This document shows positions 8,724-16,596 of a DNA stretch of 64,000 nucleotides, in pieces. This DNA comes from Flavobacterium cupriresistens (GTDB taxonomy: Bacteria; Bacteroidota; Bacteroidia; Flavobacteriales; Flavobacteriaceae), in contig NZ_CP087134.1 in NCBI RefSeq assembly GCF_020911925.1, positions 4,836,001-4,900,000 on the forward strand, written 5' to 3'. The notes beneath the pieces are model-generated. The model ran no database searches. It saw only the letters and a program-made list of their open reading frames with translations, and was not told where the DNA came from. A program made the position numbers and the translations under genes. Each line of letters begins with the position of its first letter. Within the stretch, counting starts at the first letter, position 1.

Positions 8724-9290
8724 ATGAAACAACTAATTACACTAACTTTTTTTCTATTAACCTTTACAGCATTTGCACAAAAACCATGCGAATACAGCGC
8801 AAACGTAAACGATTCCATTGGTACCTATAAAGTAACAAATGAATACCTGATGAGCGAGAAGTACTTTGGAGGAAGCTTCAGTTATGTTTTCTTCACACTA
8901 GCGCAAACAGATGGTTTACCAACCTTAAACTTTCAACTTATCCAAAAAAGCAAAGACTTTATAAAAGCGAATTGTTTTGATCCAAATTCAAAAGTATATC
9001 TGCAATTGGAAAACGGAAAAATCGTTACTTTAAAACATATCAATCAAGAAAGTTGCGGTACCCTTATCCATGACGAAAAAGGTTTTGACAATCGCGTTAA
9101 CACAGGTATTTTTATGTTCTTAAAAGACAATTATGAAGACCTCAAAAAATCTCCGGTTTCGATTATGCGTATTAAATACTTAACGAACACTGAAGATTAT
9201 ATTCTAAAAGCGGATCTGGTATCTGAAATGAATGCTAAAACCTATCATCCAAATACCTATTTCATGGACAATATCAGATGTGTGGAATAA
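8724..9290 (+). CDS. Exported protein of unknown function
   Basis: The 188-residue product begins MKQLITLTFFLLTFTAFAQ, a clear signal peptide. The frame extends to 8703 inside the preceding gene, but the ATG at 8724, two bases after that gene's stop, gives the signal peptide at the N terminus and is preferred. The mature protein has no motif I recognise: KPCEYSANVNDSIGTYKVTN, a central Lys/Asp-rich part, and a C-terminal NIRCVE. Three Cys residues could form disulfides. Its stop directly abuts the stop of the convergent VanX-like gene, with no bases between them. Confidence 0.75.
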   Translation: MKQLITLTFFLLTFTAFAQKPCEYSANVNDSIGTYKVTNEYLMSEKYFGGSFSYVFFTLAQTDGLPTLNFQLIQKSKDFIKANCFDPNSKVYLQLENGKIVTLKHINQESCGTLIHDEKGFDNRVNTGIFMFLKDNYEDLKKSPVSIMRIKYLTNTEDYILKADLVSEMNAKTYHPNTYFMDNIRCVE

Positions 9291-9941
9291 CTACTCGCAA
9301 TTCCATTTCTGATTCGAAACCGCATCTTTTAAACCTGTTTTTAAATTATAATGCCACCATTCTGAGTCAAAAGAATTAAAGCCATTTCGCACCATTACTT
9401 TTTTAAGGTATTTTCTATTGGAAAGTACTTTTTTTGAAAGTTTCGTATAGTTATGGCTTGCCTGAATTCCGAAAAAATCAAAAGGAGTTCCCATATCCAG
9501 TTCTTTTCCGGTTGCATCAACAAGTGAAATATCAACGGCTCCTCCTCTATTGTGGATGGAGCCTTTTTTTGGATCAGCAACATACTCCGCATTTGACACA
9601 ATCTCCCACATCTTTTTTTGAATCGATAAAGGTCTGTAACAATCGAAAAGTTTGATTTTATAACCGTCTTTCATAAAATCTTCATTGGCCGAGACTAGGG
9701 CCTGAACTGTCTTTAATCGCAAAAGGCATTCTGCACAATCGTACACTTTGGCTTTGAGGAAATTATCTTCAGTAGCATATTTCATGTCATACACAAACTC
9801 TTTACTGTAGTCTTTTAAATTGACAAACGTTGTGTCGGCTAAAACAGTATCCGAAGTATAACATTCTAGCTGCGCCTGCATTGAAAGAACAAAGAAAAAA
9901 GCGCCACATAAGAGAAATTTTTTAAGGGATAAACACTTCAT
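9291..9941 (-). CDS. M15 family D-alanyl-D-alanine dipeptidase (VanX/DdpX-like)
   Basis: About 216 residues with a signal peptide (MKCLSLKKFLLCGAFFFVLS...AQ). The zinc-binding motifs of the family are present: SIHNRGGAVDIS (SxHxxGxAxD) and EWWHY, plus FDCYRPLSIQKKMW with the conserved YRP. The enzyme hydrolyses D-Ala-D-Ala in the periplasm and is used in peptidoglycan turnover; DdpX and VanX are the known members. There is no van-type regulator or ligase nearby, so it is more likely housekeeping than a resistance gene. A TTG five codons upstream (9956) would add a few residues; the ATG at 9941 is preferred because it starts the signal peptide. Confidence 0.88.
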   Translation of the reverse strand: MKCLSLKKFLLCGAFFFVLSMQAQLECYTSDTVLADTTFVNLKDYSKEFVYDMKYATEDNFLKAKVYDCAECLLRLKTVQALVSANEDFMKDGYKIKLFDCYRPLSIQKKMWEIVSNAEYVADPKKGSIHNRGGAVDISLVDATGKELDMGTPFDFFGIQASHNYTKLSKKVLSNRKYLKKVMVRNGFNSFDSEWWHYNLKTGLKDAVSNQKWNCE

Positions 9942-10084
9942 AATGGATTGTTGCAAAATTAAAAATAGACCGACGGCAACGAATTTAATAAAATTTCATC
10001 AGACATCACGTAAAATAAGCTACTGACTGCACTCTAAGGGTCTCTTTAAATTTATAATTATAAAAAGAGTATAGCTTTTTTGAC

Positions 10085-10245
10085 CTGAAATCAGTGGCTT
10101 TTTTGCCACGAATTACACTAATTTTCTCTAATTTCTTTGAGAGCTGTAAAATAGGCCAAACCATTTTAATCCTATAATCAGTGGCAAAAATTTTCTACTT
10201 AAAATCGCCTCAATTAATTCGTAAAAATCAGTAAATTTAATTTTT
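10085..10245. repeat. Dispersed palindromic repeat, copy 1
   Basis: The segment from about 10105 (CCACGAATTACACTAATTTT) through ATTTTAATCCTATAATCAGTGGCAA to AATTCGTAAAAATCAGT (about 10240) matches a second copy at 27709-27840 in the same order and orientation. Its ends are partly complementary, so the element can fold on itself. It lies in the 308-base gap between the VanX-like gene and the lipocalin-like gene, which otherwise holds nothing I recognise. Confidence 0.75.
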
Positions 10246-10264
10246 CAATTTAAACCTCAAAACG

Positions 10265-10630
10265 ATGAAAAAACTGCTATTACTATTACTTTGTACAATT
10301 GGATTTTCGGCCTATTCACAAACTTCGAAAGAACTTGTTGGAAAATGGCAACTGGTAAAATGGACGCAAAACGGAAAAGAAAAAGACATTCAGTCATACT
10401 TTAAAACAGATCAGGTTTATCAGGTCTTTTCTGATGGTGGAGAATTTCAAAGTATTAATGGCGACAAAATTAAAAAAGGCAAGTGGAAACTTTCTGATGA
10501 TAACTCCGAACTAACCATCATTTCAACTCTTATGCCTGTAAAATTTCAAATCGATTCTTTTGACGCTCAGAAACGTGTTATGACTTACGAATCATTGGGT
10601 ACTTTTGAGTATAAAAAAGTAGTCGATTAA
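10265..10630 (+). CDS. Small exported lipocalin-like protein
   Basis: A 121-residue product with a signal peptide (MKKLLLLLLCTIGFSAYSQ). The mature part has the order expected of small lipocalin-like domains: ELVGKWQLVKWTQNGKEKDI at the start, then KKGKWKLSDDNSELTI and a final beta-rich VMTYESLGTFEYKKV. Similar short secreted proteins are frequent in Flavobacteria and their ligand is usually unknown. It stands alone, convergent with the 11467-12816 gene across the hairpin array. Confidence 0.75.
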   Translation: MKKLLLLLLCTIGFSAYSQTSKELVGKWQLVKWTQNGKEKDIQSYFKTDQVYQVFSDGGEFQSINGDKIKKGKWKLSDDNSELTIISTLMPVKFQIDSFDAQKRVMTYESLGTFEYKKVVD

Positions 10631-10798
10631 AGTTATCAATCCTTTTATATTTGGAATTAGCCCCTTTATGACTCATTTTCTGAATTATATCACAAGTAAT
10701 TTCAAATGATTTATTGGTAGTTTAAATTGATTCAATCAATTGGGTAGCTACTAAACTTTTGCACTATTTTTAAGAATGGAAACATTCTTTTGGACCGT

Positions 10799-11435
10799 CT
10801 CTTGCTTTAGTTTAGTGCCATTAAGTTAAGCTGTTTTTTCACGCGGATTTTGCGGATTTTACGGATTCCGCGGATTTTTTTTATTTGATTCCGCTAAAAT
10901 CTGCGTGAGGCTTTTTTTGATGGTCTTTAACTTAATGATTTTTTTTCACGCAGATTCTGGAGATTCTGCGGATTTTTTTTCATTCTGCTAAAATCTGCGT
11001 GTGGCTTTTTTTGATGGTCTTTAACTTAATGACTTTTTTTCGCGCACATTCTGGGGATTCTGGGGAGTTTTTTTTCATTCTGCTAAAATCTGCGTGAGGC
11101 TTTTTTTTGATAATCTTTAACTTAATGATTTTTTTCGCGCAGATTCTGGGGATTCTGGGGATTTTCTTTATTTCATTCCGTTAAAATCTGCGTGAGGCTT
11201 TTTTTGATGGTCTTTAACTTAATTATATTTTTTCTTGCAGATTCTGGGCATTCTGCGGATTTTTTTTCATTTTGCTAAAATCTGCGTGAGGCTTTTTTTT
11301 GATGGTCTTTAACTTAATGATTTTTTTTCACGCAGATTTTGGGGATTCTGCGGATTTTTTTTATTCTTTCTGCTAAAATCTGCGTGTGGTTTTTTTGATA
11401 ATCTTTGACTTAATGACACTAAACTAAGGCAAGAG
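10799..11435. repeat. Array of six ~95-bp hairpin-forming units bounded by 27-bp inverted repeats
   Basis: The motif AAAATCTGCGTG starts at 10896, 10990, 11085, 11183, 11277 and 11375, giving a period of 94-98 bases. Each copy is preceded about 45 bases earlier by a complementary CACGCAGATT-like arm followed by GGATTCTGCGGATTTTTTT-type sequence, and followed by TTTGATGGTCTTTAACTTAATGA. The array is framed by CTCTTGC(T/C)TTAGTTTAGTG arms at 10799-10825 and 11409-11435, reverse complements with two mismatches in 27. It lies between two convergent genes. Each unit can fold as a hairpin next to T-runs, so bidirectional termination is plausible. No coding potential was seen. Confidence 0.9.
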
Positions 11436-11466
11436 GTAAATCAAATAAAGTAATACTCCATTTTAT

Positions 11467-12816
11467 TTAAAAAGTATACCAAGAAGGTACAGTCAACCCT
11501 CCTTTACTATCATAAAAAACAAATTCTACTTTTTGATAACCTGGCAAAGCATACTCCCATTGATTCAGATTAGAAACGTTATAATTAATAGTGCCATGTG
11601 CACTAACGGAATCATCAGCGGCATAAATGGTAACTGTTTTATCGGATAAATTAATTATACGGTGCAACATACCGGGTTTAGCATTATTAGGCAAGTAAAG
11701 AGATAAATTGACCGCAAGTCGATCCGTCATTACCACTTGACTAATCGTAGTCGACAAAGTAAAACTTGAATTGGATGTATAAATAAAATACGTTTCTGTT
11801 GTTGGTTTCCAAACTACATTACCGCTTGCATCTGCTGCAGTTGCAACCTGACCTATTATTGGAATTGCTCTGTCTGAACCTTTTGTGATTGCTAATGAAC
11901 TTAAGGTAGTTCTTCCTGTTGTTTCGTCAATAAAGAGTTCATCGAAGTTTCGGTCTTTATTATAAATCGTAAATCTTCCAAGATTTTTATATAATTGAAA
12001 CTCTTTAGTATTTGCTGTTGCCCGATCTTTCATAATAAGGTTTTTACCTGCTATATTCAAATCTTGTGTGGCGGTATGATTTCCTAAATTGTCTTTTCCA
12101 TTGGTTACTGCTGTCGTTACAAAACCGGTTGTCGCAATAGAAGTGTCATCATCTCCTTCGAATGCTGTGACCGCTTTGGCATCACCACTGAATGTTGGGG
12201 CTACAATGGGTGCTTTTTTATCTAATTCCACTTTCAATCCTGCTGGTTGAACCGCTACTGTTGTGGAGGTTCCCAAAGTTGTTTCTGTTGCAGTTGCCAA
12301 TTGAACTTTGCCTGCTTGTGTTAGTGAAGCGGCTTTAACTGTGGGAAGTGAAGCTGTACCTGTTAGATCTCCGGCTAATTGTATTTTCCCTGTCGCGGTG
12401 ACGGTTGCATCGGACGTTGCCGGAACCGCTGCCACTTTTGTGTCAACATAGTGTTTAGTAGCTGCCTCTAAATTTAAAGTTGGGTCTGCCGGCAATAATA
12501 GTGAACCAGTCATAGTACCTCCTGCAAGCGGAACGTACTGTCCACTAGCCGAAGTATTGTACCAGACCTTCCCATCCCATATTTCCAGTACGTTTGTTGT
12601 AGTATTATAAATAATCAAACCAATTGCCGCAGAAACAATAACATTCCTCTCTGCTGTCGTCATTCTTGGTGGCAAGAAGCCTTTATTGGTAGACTCCACT
12701 TCTAAAGCGGCAGAGATATTAAGTTGCGTCGGATTATTTCCTATTTTCTGAACGATTTGCGCCTGAATCATACAACCGGTAAAAAAAACAAACACTCTGG
12801 TAATTATTGTTCTCAT
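11467..12816 (-). CDS. Exported tail-fibre-like repeat protein
   Basis: A 449-residue product with a signal peptide (MRTIITRVFVFFTGCMIQAQ). Residues about 30-80 have the Bacteroidetes pattern NISAALEVESTNKGFLPPRM and GLIIYNTTTNVLEIWDGKVW. The middle (about 95-240) resembles phage tail fibres: LAGGTMTGSLLLPADPT, LEAATKHYVDTKV, ATGKIQLAGDLTGTA, and TSIATTGFVTTAV. The C-terminal part is beta-rich. Such proteins are thought to be secreted, perhaps surface adhesins. I see no T9SS sorting domain at the C terminus and no phage genes nearby. The role is unknown. Confidence 0.72.
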   Translation of the reverse strand: MRTIITRVFVFFTGCMIQAQIVQKIGNNPTQLNISAALEVESTNKGFLPPRMTTAERNVIVSAAIGLIIYNTTTNVLEIWDGKVWYNTSASGQYVPLAGGTMTGSLLLPADPTLNLEAATKHYVDTKVAAVPATSDATVTATGKIQLAGDLTGTASLPTVKAASLTQAGKVQLATATETTLGTSTTVAVQPAGLKVELDKKAPIVAPTFSGDAKAVTAFEGDDDTSIATTGFVTTAVTNGKDNLGNHTATQDLNIAGKNLIMKDRATANTKEFQLYKNLGRFTIYNKDRNFDELFIDETTGRTTLSSLAITKGSDRAIPIIGQVATAADASGNVVWKPTTETYFIYTSNSSFTLSTTISQVVMTDRLAVNLSLYLPNNAKPGMLHRIINLSDKTVTIYAADDSVSAHGTINYNVSNLNQWEYALPGYQKVEFVFYDSKGGLTVPSWYTF

Positions 12817-13207
12817 TGCTCTCTTTTTTATTTTAAGTTATACCTCACCATCTTTCTGACCCTCTATGAATTCTATTCTATCGATAAATAAAACTTTCTA
12901 AACTACTACTAATCATTATTTTCTTCTATCCAGAACAAATTCATATTAATTTGTAGTAAAATTCGCTAAATTTTATTACACTAAACTATATCTATGTATA
13001 ATTGAAAGGATTTTATTAATTTACGTTACTACTTAATTAATTTATAAGTAATTTAAACACAAACAAAGTTCGTTGTGTCACTAAAACCATCTAAGGCGAT
13101 TGCGAATAGGGTATTCCATATCCGGATCATTTATAAAACGTTCTTAAAAAACTGATTGTAACATTTTTCGATTGTGGTCGTCTACTCCTTAACCAACTAC
13201 TCAAAAT
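12817..13207. other. Divergent intergenic region
   Basis: This 391-base AT-rich gap separates two divergently transcribed genes and must hold both promoters. I see no open frame, RNA gene or clear repeat in it, and I could not place a TAnnTTTG-type promoter with confidence. Confidence 0.5.
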
Positions 13208-13894
13208 ATGAACTCAGCCAAAAAAACAGCAAGAATAGCCGGTATATTATATTTAATAATTGCCATCACGGGTGCCTTTGGAATTATGTATGTTCCAACA
13301 CAATTGTTTGTGAGTAACGACATCAATTTGACGGCAAAGAATATTCTAGATCATGAATTACTCTTTCGATTTGGAGTCTTTAGTAACTTAGTCTGTCAAA
13401 CGGTATTTGTCTTTTTAGCTTTGACTTTGTACAATCTATTTAAGAATGTCAGCGCACACTTGGCACGTACTCTGGTCGCTTTAGTACTGGTAGGTGTTCC
13501 GATTGCCTTTTTCATTATTTTTAATGAATACTATTTACTACTGATTCTGAAAGAAAACTTTATGACCAACTTTTCTTCCATTCAACAAAATACGTTGGCG
13601 ATGTTGAGCTTAAAAATGTATGGGAATGGAAATGTTATTATTGGAATTTTCTGGGGGCTTTGGCTCATTCCTTTTGGACAATTAGTTTATAAATCAAAAT
13701 TTATCCCGAAAATATTGGGGATACTTTTAATTCTTGGTGGTTTATCTTATTTAATAGATACTACCGCTTTTATCCTTTTCCCGGAGTATCACTCTAAAAC
13801 GGGGATTCTGGTGGGTATAACATCTGCGACTGCAGAACTTGCAATGGTTTTATGGCTTTTGATAAAGGGAGTCAAAAACAATAGTATTGCGTAA
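13208..13894 (+). CDS. DUF4386 domain-containing membrane protein
   Basis: A 228-residue integral membrane protein with six hydrophobic segments near residues 10-30, 50-75, 85-110, 140-160, 167-190 and 200-222. The N-terminal KKTARIAGILYLIIAITGAFG and the middle MYGNGNVIIGIFWGLWLIPFGQLVYKS and GILLILGGLSYLIDT blocks are the family's conserved parts. The function of DUF4386 proteins is unknown. It has no co-directional close neighbour and appears to be transcribed alone. Confidence 0.88.
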   Translation: MNSAKKTARIAGILYLIIAITGAFGIMYVPTQLFVSNDINLTAKNILDHELLFRFGVFSNLVCQTVFVFLALTLYNLFKNVSAHLARTLVALVLVGVPIAFFIIFNEYYLLLILKENFMTNFSSIQQNTLAMLSLKMYGNGNVIIGIFWGLWLIPFGQLVYKSKFIPKILGILLILGGLSYLIDTTAFILFPEYHSKTGILVGITSATAELAMVLWLLIKGVKNNSIA

Positions 13895-14264
13895 GTAAGC
13901 TGCAATACTATTTTCCTTTCCTCATTGCCCTAGCACTTTATTTTTCAATGTTTTGAAAGATAAACATGTTCGTGGTTTAAGGAATGCAAAATATACTGAG
14001 GAAGCTATATTCTTTCACAGCAAAAAAAATAGTCTATTGCTTTATGCATACAGAAACTGCTGCAGGCAAATGCTCGAACAAAAATAGTTTTGTCCACGAA
14101 AAAATATATGGTTACAAAAACTACTTTTTTCGTAACTCATTCAATGAAAAAAAACTACTGGCCAATCAACTAATTGGAGCATTTACAATGGCTGATTGTT
14201 CCAATAGGCACAGATTTCTACACCGCATAAACGCGAGAAAGAATCCGAACATATATCTTATTTT
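13895..14264. other. Intergenic region without a supported gene
   Basis: A 370-base gap between the DUF4386 gene and the convergent HTH gene. A plus-strand open frame runs through it into the HTH gene on the opposite strand, but it is rich in Lys, Asn, Phe and Ser with no recognisable features and overlaps a better gene, so I do not call it. Nothing else was seen. Confidence 0.5.
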
Positions 14265-14591
14265 TTACTCTTTGAGGTTTCTACGTATTAATTTCTCCTT
14301 TAGCAATTGTAGTTTGTCTTCAATTTCTATAATATCTGCAAGAATTGCACTTTCATACTTCGCGCCTGTTTCACCAACAGCATCAAGTTCCCTTTTATCC
14401 TCGATAAAAAGCGAATTCAAATCCAACTCGGGAAAATTCTTACTTAAACTAATCAAAAACTCTGAGTTAATGTTGGCAGTTCCATGTAGATATCTTCCAA
14501 TCATTGCTGGACTAAAGCCTAAAATTTGACCAACTTCTTTTTGCTTAAGTCCTTTGCCTTTAAAAAATCTACTTAATTTTTCAGTATACAT
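14265..14591 (-). CDS. Helix-turn-helix (XRE-type) transcriptional regulator
   Basis: A 108-residue protein. Residues about 5-60 form a Cro/C1-type HTH: LSRFFKGKGLKQKEVGQILG, followed by FSPAMIGRYLHGTANINSEF, where the second helix contacts DNA. The C-terminal third (SAILADIIEIEDKLQLLKEKLIRR) looks like a short coiled coil that could dimerise it. It is divergent from a small unknown gene across 126 AT-rich bases, which may contain its operator. It could be a phage-type or toxin-antitoxin-type regulator, but no phage genes are close. Confidence 0.85.
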   Translation of the reverse strand: MYTEKLSRFFKGKGLKQKEVGQILGFSPAMIGRYLHGTANINSEFLISLSKNFPELDLNSLFIEDKRELDAVGETGAKYESAILADIIEIEDKLQLLKEKLIRRNLKE

Positions 14592-14717
14592 AATCTTTCA
14601 AAATTGTTATAAATTAGAACTATTTGTACATTTTATATTATAAAAGACATATTTTATATATTATTTTTCTTACTTTTACAATTCCGATAACCATATTAAG
14701 TAATAAATAATAAAGAT

Positions 14718-14987
14718 ATGTCAAATTTAATAAAAAATAATAAGATCAAAGATGAGTATTCACACAACGAAAAAGCTTACAAATTTATAGATGAGCACTT
14801 ACCGTATACTTATGTAGAATTAACTATTGAATGTTTAGTTAAAAAAGGTCATAAATCACCTAGTAAAACAATTATCAGAAATGTAAGAAACAAAATAATT
14901 CTAAGAAATGATATTCTTCTTGCATTGGTCGAAGTTGCAAACGATAATAAAATAGCTATTGAAAAAATTAAAGTTTTAACCACTTAG
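14718..14987 (+). CDS. Small protein of unknown function
   Basis: An 89-residue product, basic and mostly helical in character: NEKAYKFIDEHLPYTYVELT, then ECLVKKGHKSPSKTIIRNVR and a C-terminal LLALVEVANDNKIAIEKIK. The KGHKSPSKTIIRNVRNK part could bind nucleic acid, and the overall design resembles small HTH-like or accessory proteins. It is divergent from the HTH regulator, so the two may form a regulatory pair. I recognise no family. Confidence 0.6.
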   Translation: MSNLIKNNKIKDEYSHNEKAYKFIDEHLPYTYVELTIECLVKKGHKSPSKTIIRNVRNKIILRNDILLALVEVANDNKIAIEKIKVLTT

Positions 14988-15058
14988 AAAGTAAGTACAA
15001 AAACGGTTTGGTTCTCAAAAAATGAATATCAGCATTTAACTACTTAAAGTCTCCAATT

Positions 15059-15274
15059 ATGCCAAACAGAAATTTAGAAAAAACAGATTCTTCAGTTCTT
15101 ACACAATTACATAAAAAACAATTTGCTTCCTGCGAAAATAGCCCGGAAGCCTCCGACAGGATTAAAGGAATCTATTTTGACCTTAGTATGCCGTTGTATG
15201 GTATGTCACCTCAACAATATATTGAAGGAACTAAATATCATAACGAGTGTTTTTATAAGCTAAATTACGTTTAA
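15059..15274 (+). CDS. Small hypothetical protein
   Basis: A 71-residue open frame with no signal peptide or membrane segment. It contains two Cys and the C-terminal stretch LSMPLYGMSPQQYIEGTKYH. It follows the preceding small gene by 71 bases on the same strand, so the two may be co-transcribed. I recognise no family. The ordinary codon use and the ATG support a gene only weakly. Confidence 0.4.
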   Translation: MPNRNLEKTDSSVLTQLHKKQFASCENSPEASDRIKGIYFDLSMPLYGMSPQQYIEGTKYHNECFYKLNYV

Positions 15275-15464
15275 TCTGCTTTGGTATAACGGCAAAAACT
15301 TTATGAAATAGAAAAGACCCTTAATTGCATCTTAAAAAGCTGCCTTATTCTTTTGATATCTATAAAAGAATAAGCCACCATTAAATAGCGGAAACAATCA
15401 AAGGCCTTTTTATAAATAAGTTACAATACCGTTAGAACAGTTACCATTTGTGGCTATATAGTGC

Positions 15465-16361
15465 TTAACTTTTATTTGTCAGCTTTGCCATAGCTCTCAC
15501 TGGGAATGTTCCGACTCCTTTAAATTTTGGGGGAATTGCACTAAATGTAAAACCATTGGTTGGTACTAAAGACAGGTTACAAAGGTGCTCAACAATTAAG
15601 ATTTCGGCTCCCAAAAGTGTCGTGTGTACGGGTCTGGTCTTTCCTGAGGTGCAATCTATATTATGAGAGTCGATACCAACGAGCTTAACATCGCACTCTT
15701 TTAAGTAGCGGGCTGCTCCCTCCGTAAGATAGGGATGGTTCTCATAATACTTTTCGGTATTCCAATGACTGTCCCAACCAGTGTGAATTAAAACTGCCCG
15801 ATTTCTTATTTCATAATTTTTCAATTCATTTTCTGTTATTTCCAGCGTTTCAGTGAAGGGGACTCTGATTACAATTGCATCAAGATCTGCCAAATGTTCC
15901 AGTCCAATTTCAGAAAGATCTTTTCCGTTTTCAAATCTGTGAAATGGACAATCGAGATAGGTTCCTGTATTGGTCACCATTTCAATTTTTCCAATTTGAA
16001 ACTGAGTGCCTTCTTCATAAAACTGCTTTGAGTTTTCTCGGCTCAAATAATCGCAAACAATGGGTGCCGGCAATCCTTTATAAGTTACAAGCCCATCCTC
16101 AATAGTGTGACTTAAATCAATTAATAGTTCTGTTCCTGATTTTTCATTAACAGGCTTTCTTTTATGTGCTTCGTTAAAAACCTCTTTATTCAGTATTTTA
16201 GTTTGCCCAACCATAAGCAGTCGTAAATCTTCGACAATATAATCGGCAAGTTCTTTATCTGAAATTGTGTCTCCTGAAATGTCAAGTCGAAAGTCTTCTC
16301 CTTTAATGCTTCCACCGTTTGTGAAATAAATTTCGAAATCAAATTTTACTCTTTTATCCAT
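15465..16361 (-). CDS. Cyclase family (kynurenine formamidase-like) metal hydrolase with N-terminal extension
   Basis: A 298-residue protein. Residues about 80-290 are a PF04199 cyclase domain: LLIDLSHTIEDGLVTYKGLP, the metal-site segment TNTGTYLDCPFHRF (family pattern HxGTHxDxPxH, here with Asn-Thr in place of the first His-x), LIHTGWDSHW and the GIDSHNID block. Known members hydrolyse N-formylkynurenine or isatin. The first 75 residues (FDFEIYFTNGGSIKGEDFRL...) form an extra beta-rich region not usual for the family. The substrate is unknown and no tryptophan-degradation genes are nearby. Confidence 0.78.
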   Translation of the reverse strand: MDKRVKFDFEIYFTNGGSIKGEDFRLDISGDTISDKELADYIVEDLRLLMVGQTKILNKEVFNEAHKRKPVNEKSGTELLIDLSHTIEDGLVTYKGLPAPIVCDYLSRENSKQFYEEGTQFQIGKIEMVTNTGTYLDCPFHRFENGKDLSEIGLEHLADLDAIVIRVPFTETLEITENELKNYEIRNRAVLIHTGWDSHWNTEKYYENHPYLTEGAARYLKECDVKLVGIDSHNIDCTSGKTRPVHTTLLGAEILIVEHLCNLSLVPTNGFTFSAIPPKFKGVGTFPVRAMAKLTNKS

Positions 16362-16596
16362 AAGTAATTATCAATTATTTAGTACTTCTAACGTCTCACT
16401 ATCAGCTCTCAGTAGTGCTTTTTTTTACTGGCGTTACTTACAAATATATCGAAAAATTCTAAAAACATAAAAGAATAAAACGAAGAAAACCGCCCCAAAA
16501 AAGAGACGGCTACTTTGTCGAATTTAGATAAAAAACTCCTTCTTTTTTTGTCCTTTTAAATGGTACTTGACTGGTTTAGGCTAGACAAGTTTGCCT

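Noticed and set aside
9291..9941. Vancomycin-resistance vanX
   Set aside because: The motifs fit the M15 dipeptidase family, but no vanH/vanA/vanRS genes are adjacent; a cell-wall turnover role is more likely.
10799..11435. Possible CRISPR array (regularly spaced repeats)
   Set aside because: The units are contiguous ~95-bp tandem repeats with internal palindromes and related sequence throughout; there are no unique spacers and no cas genes.
11467..12816. Prophage tail-fibre gene
   Set aside because: Tail-fibre-like repeats are present, but the protein has a signal peptide and there are no other phage genes, so a host-secreted protein fits better.
13984..14529. 181-codon plus-strand open frame
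   Set aside because: It overlaps the HTH regulator on the other strand, has a low-complexity composition and no recognisable features.
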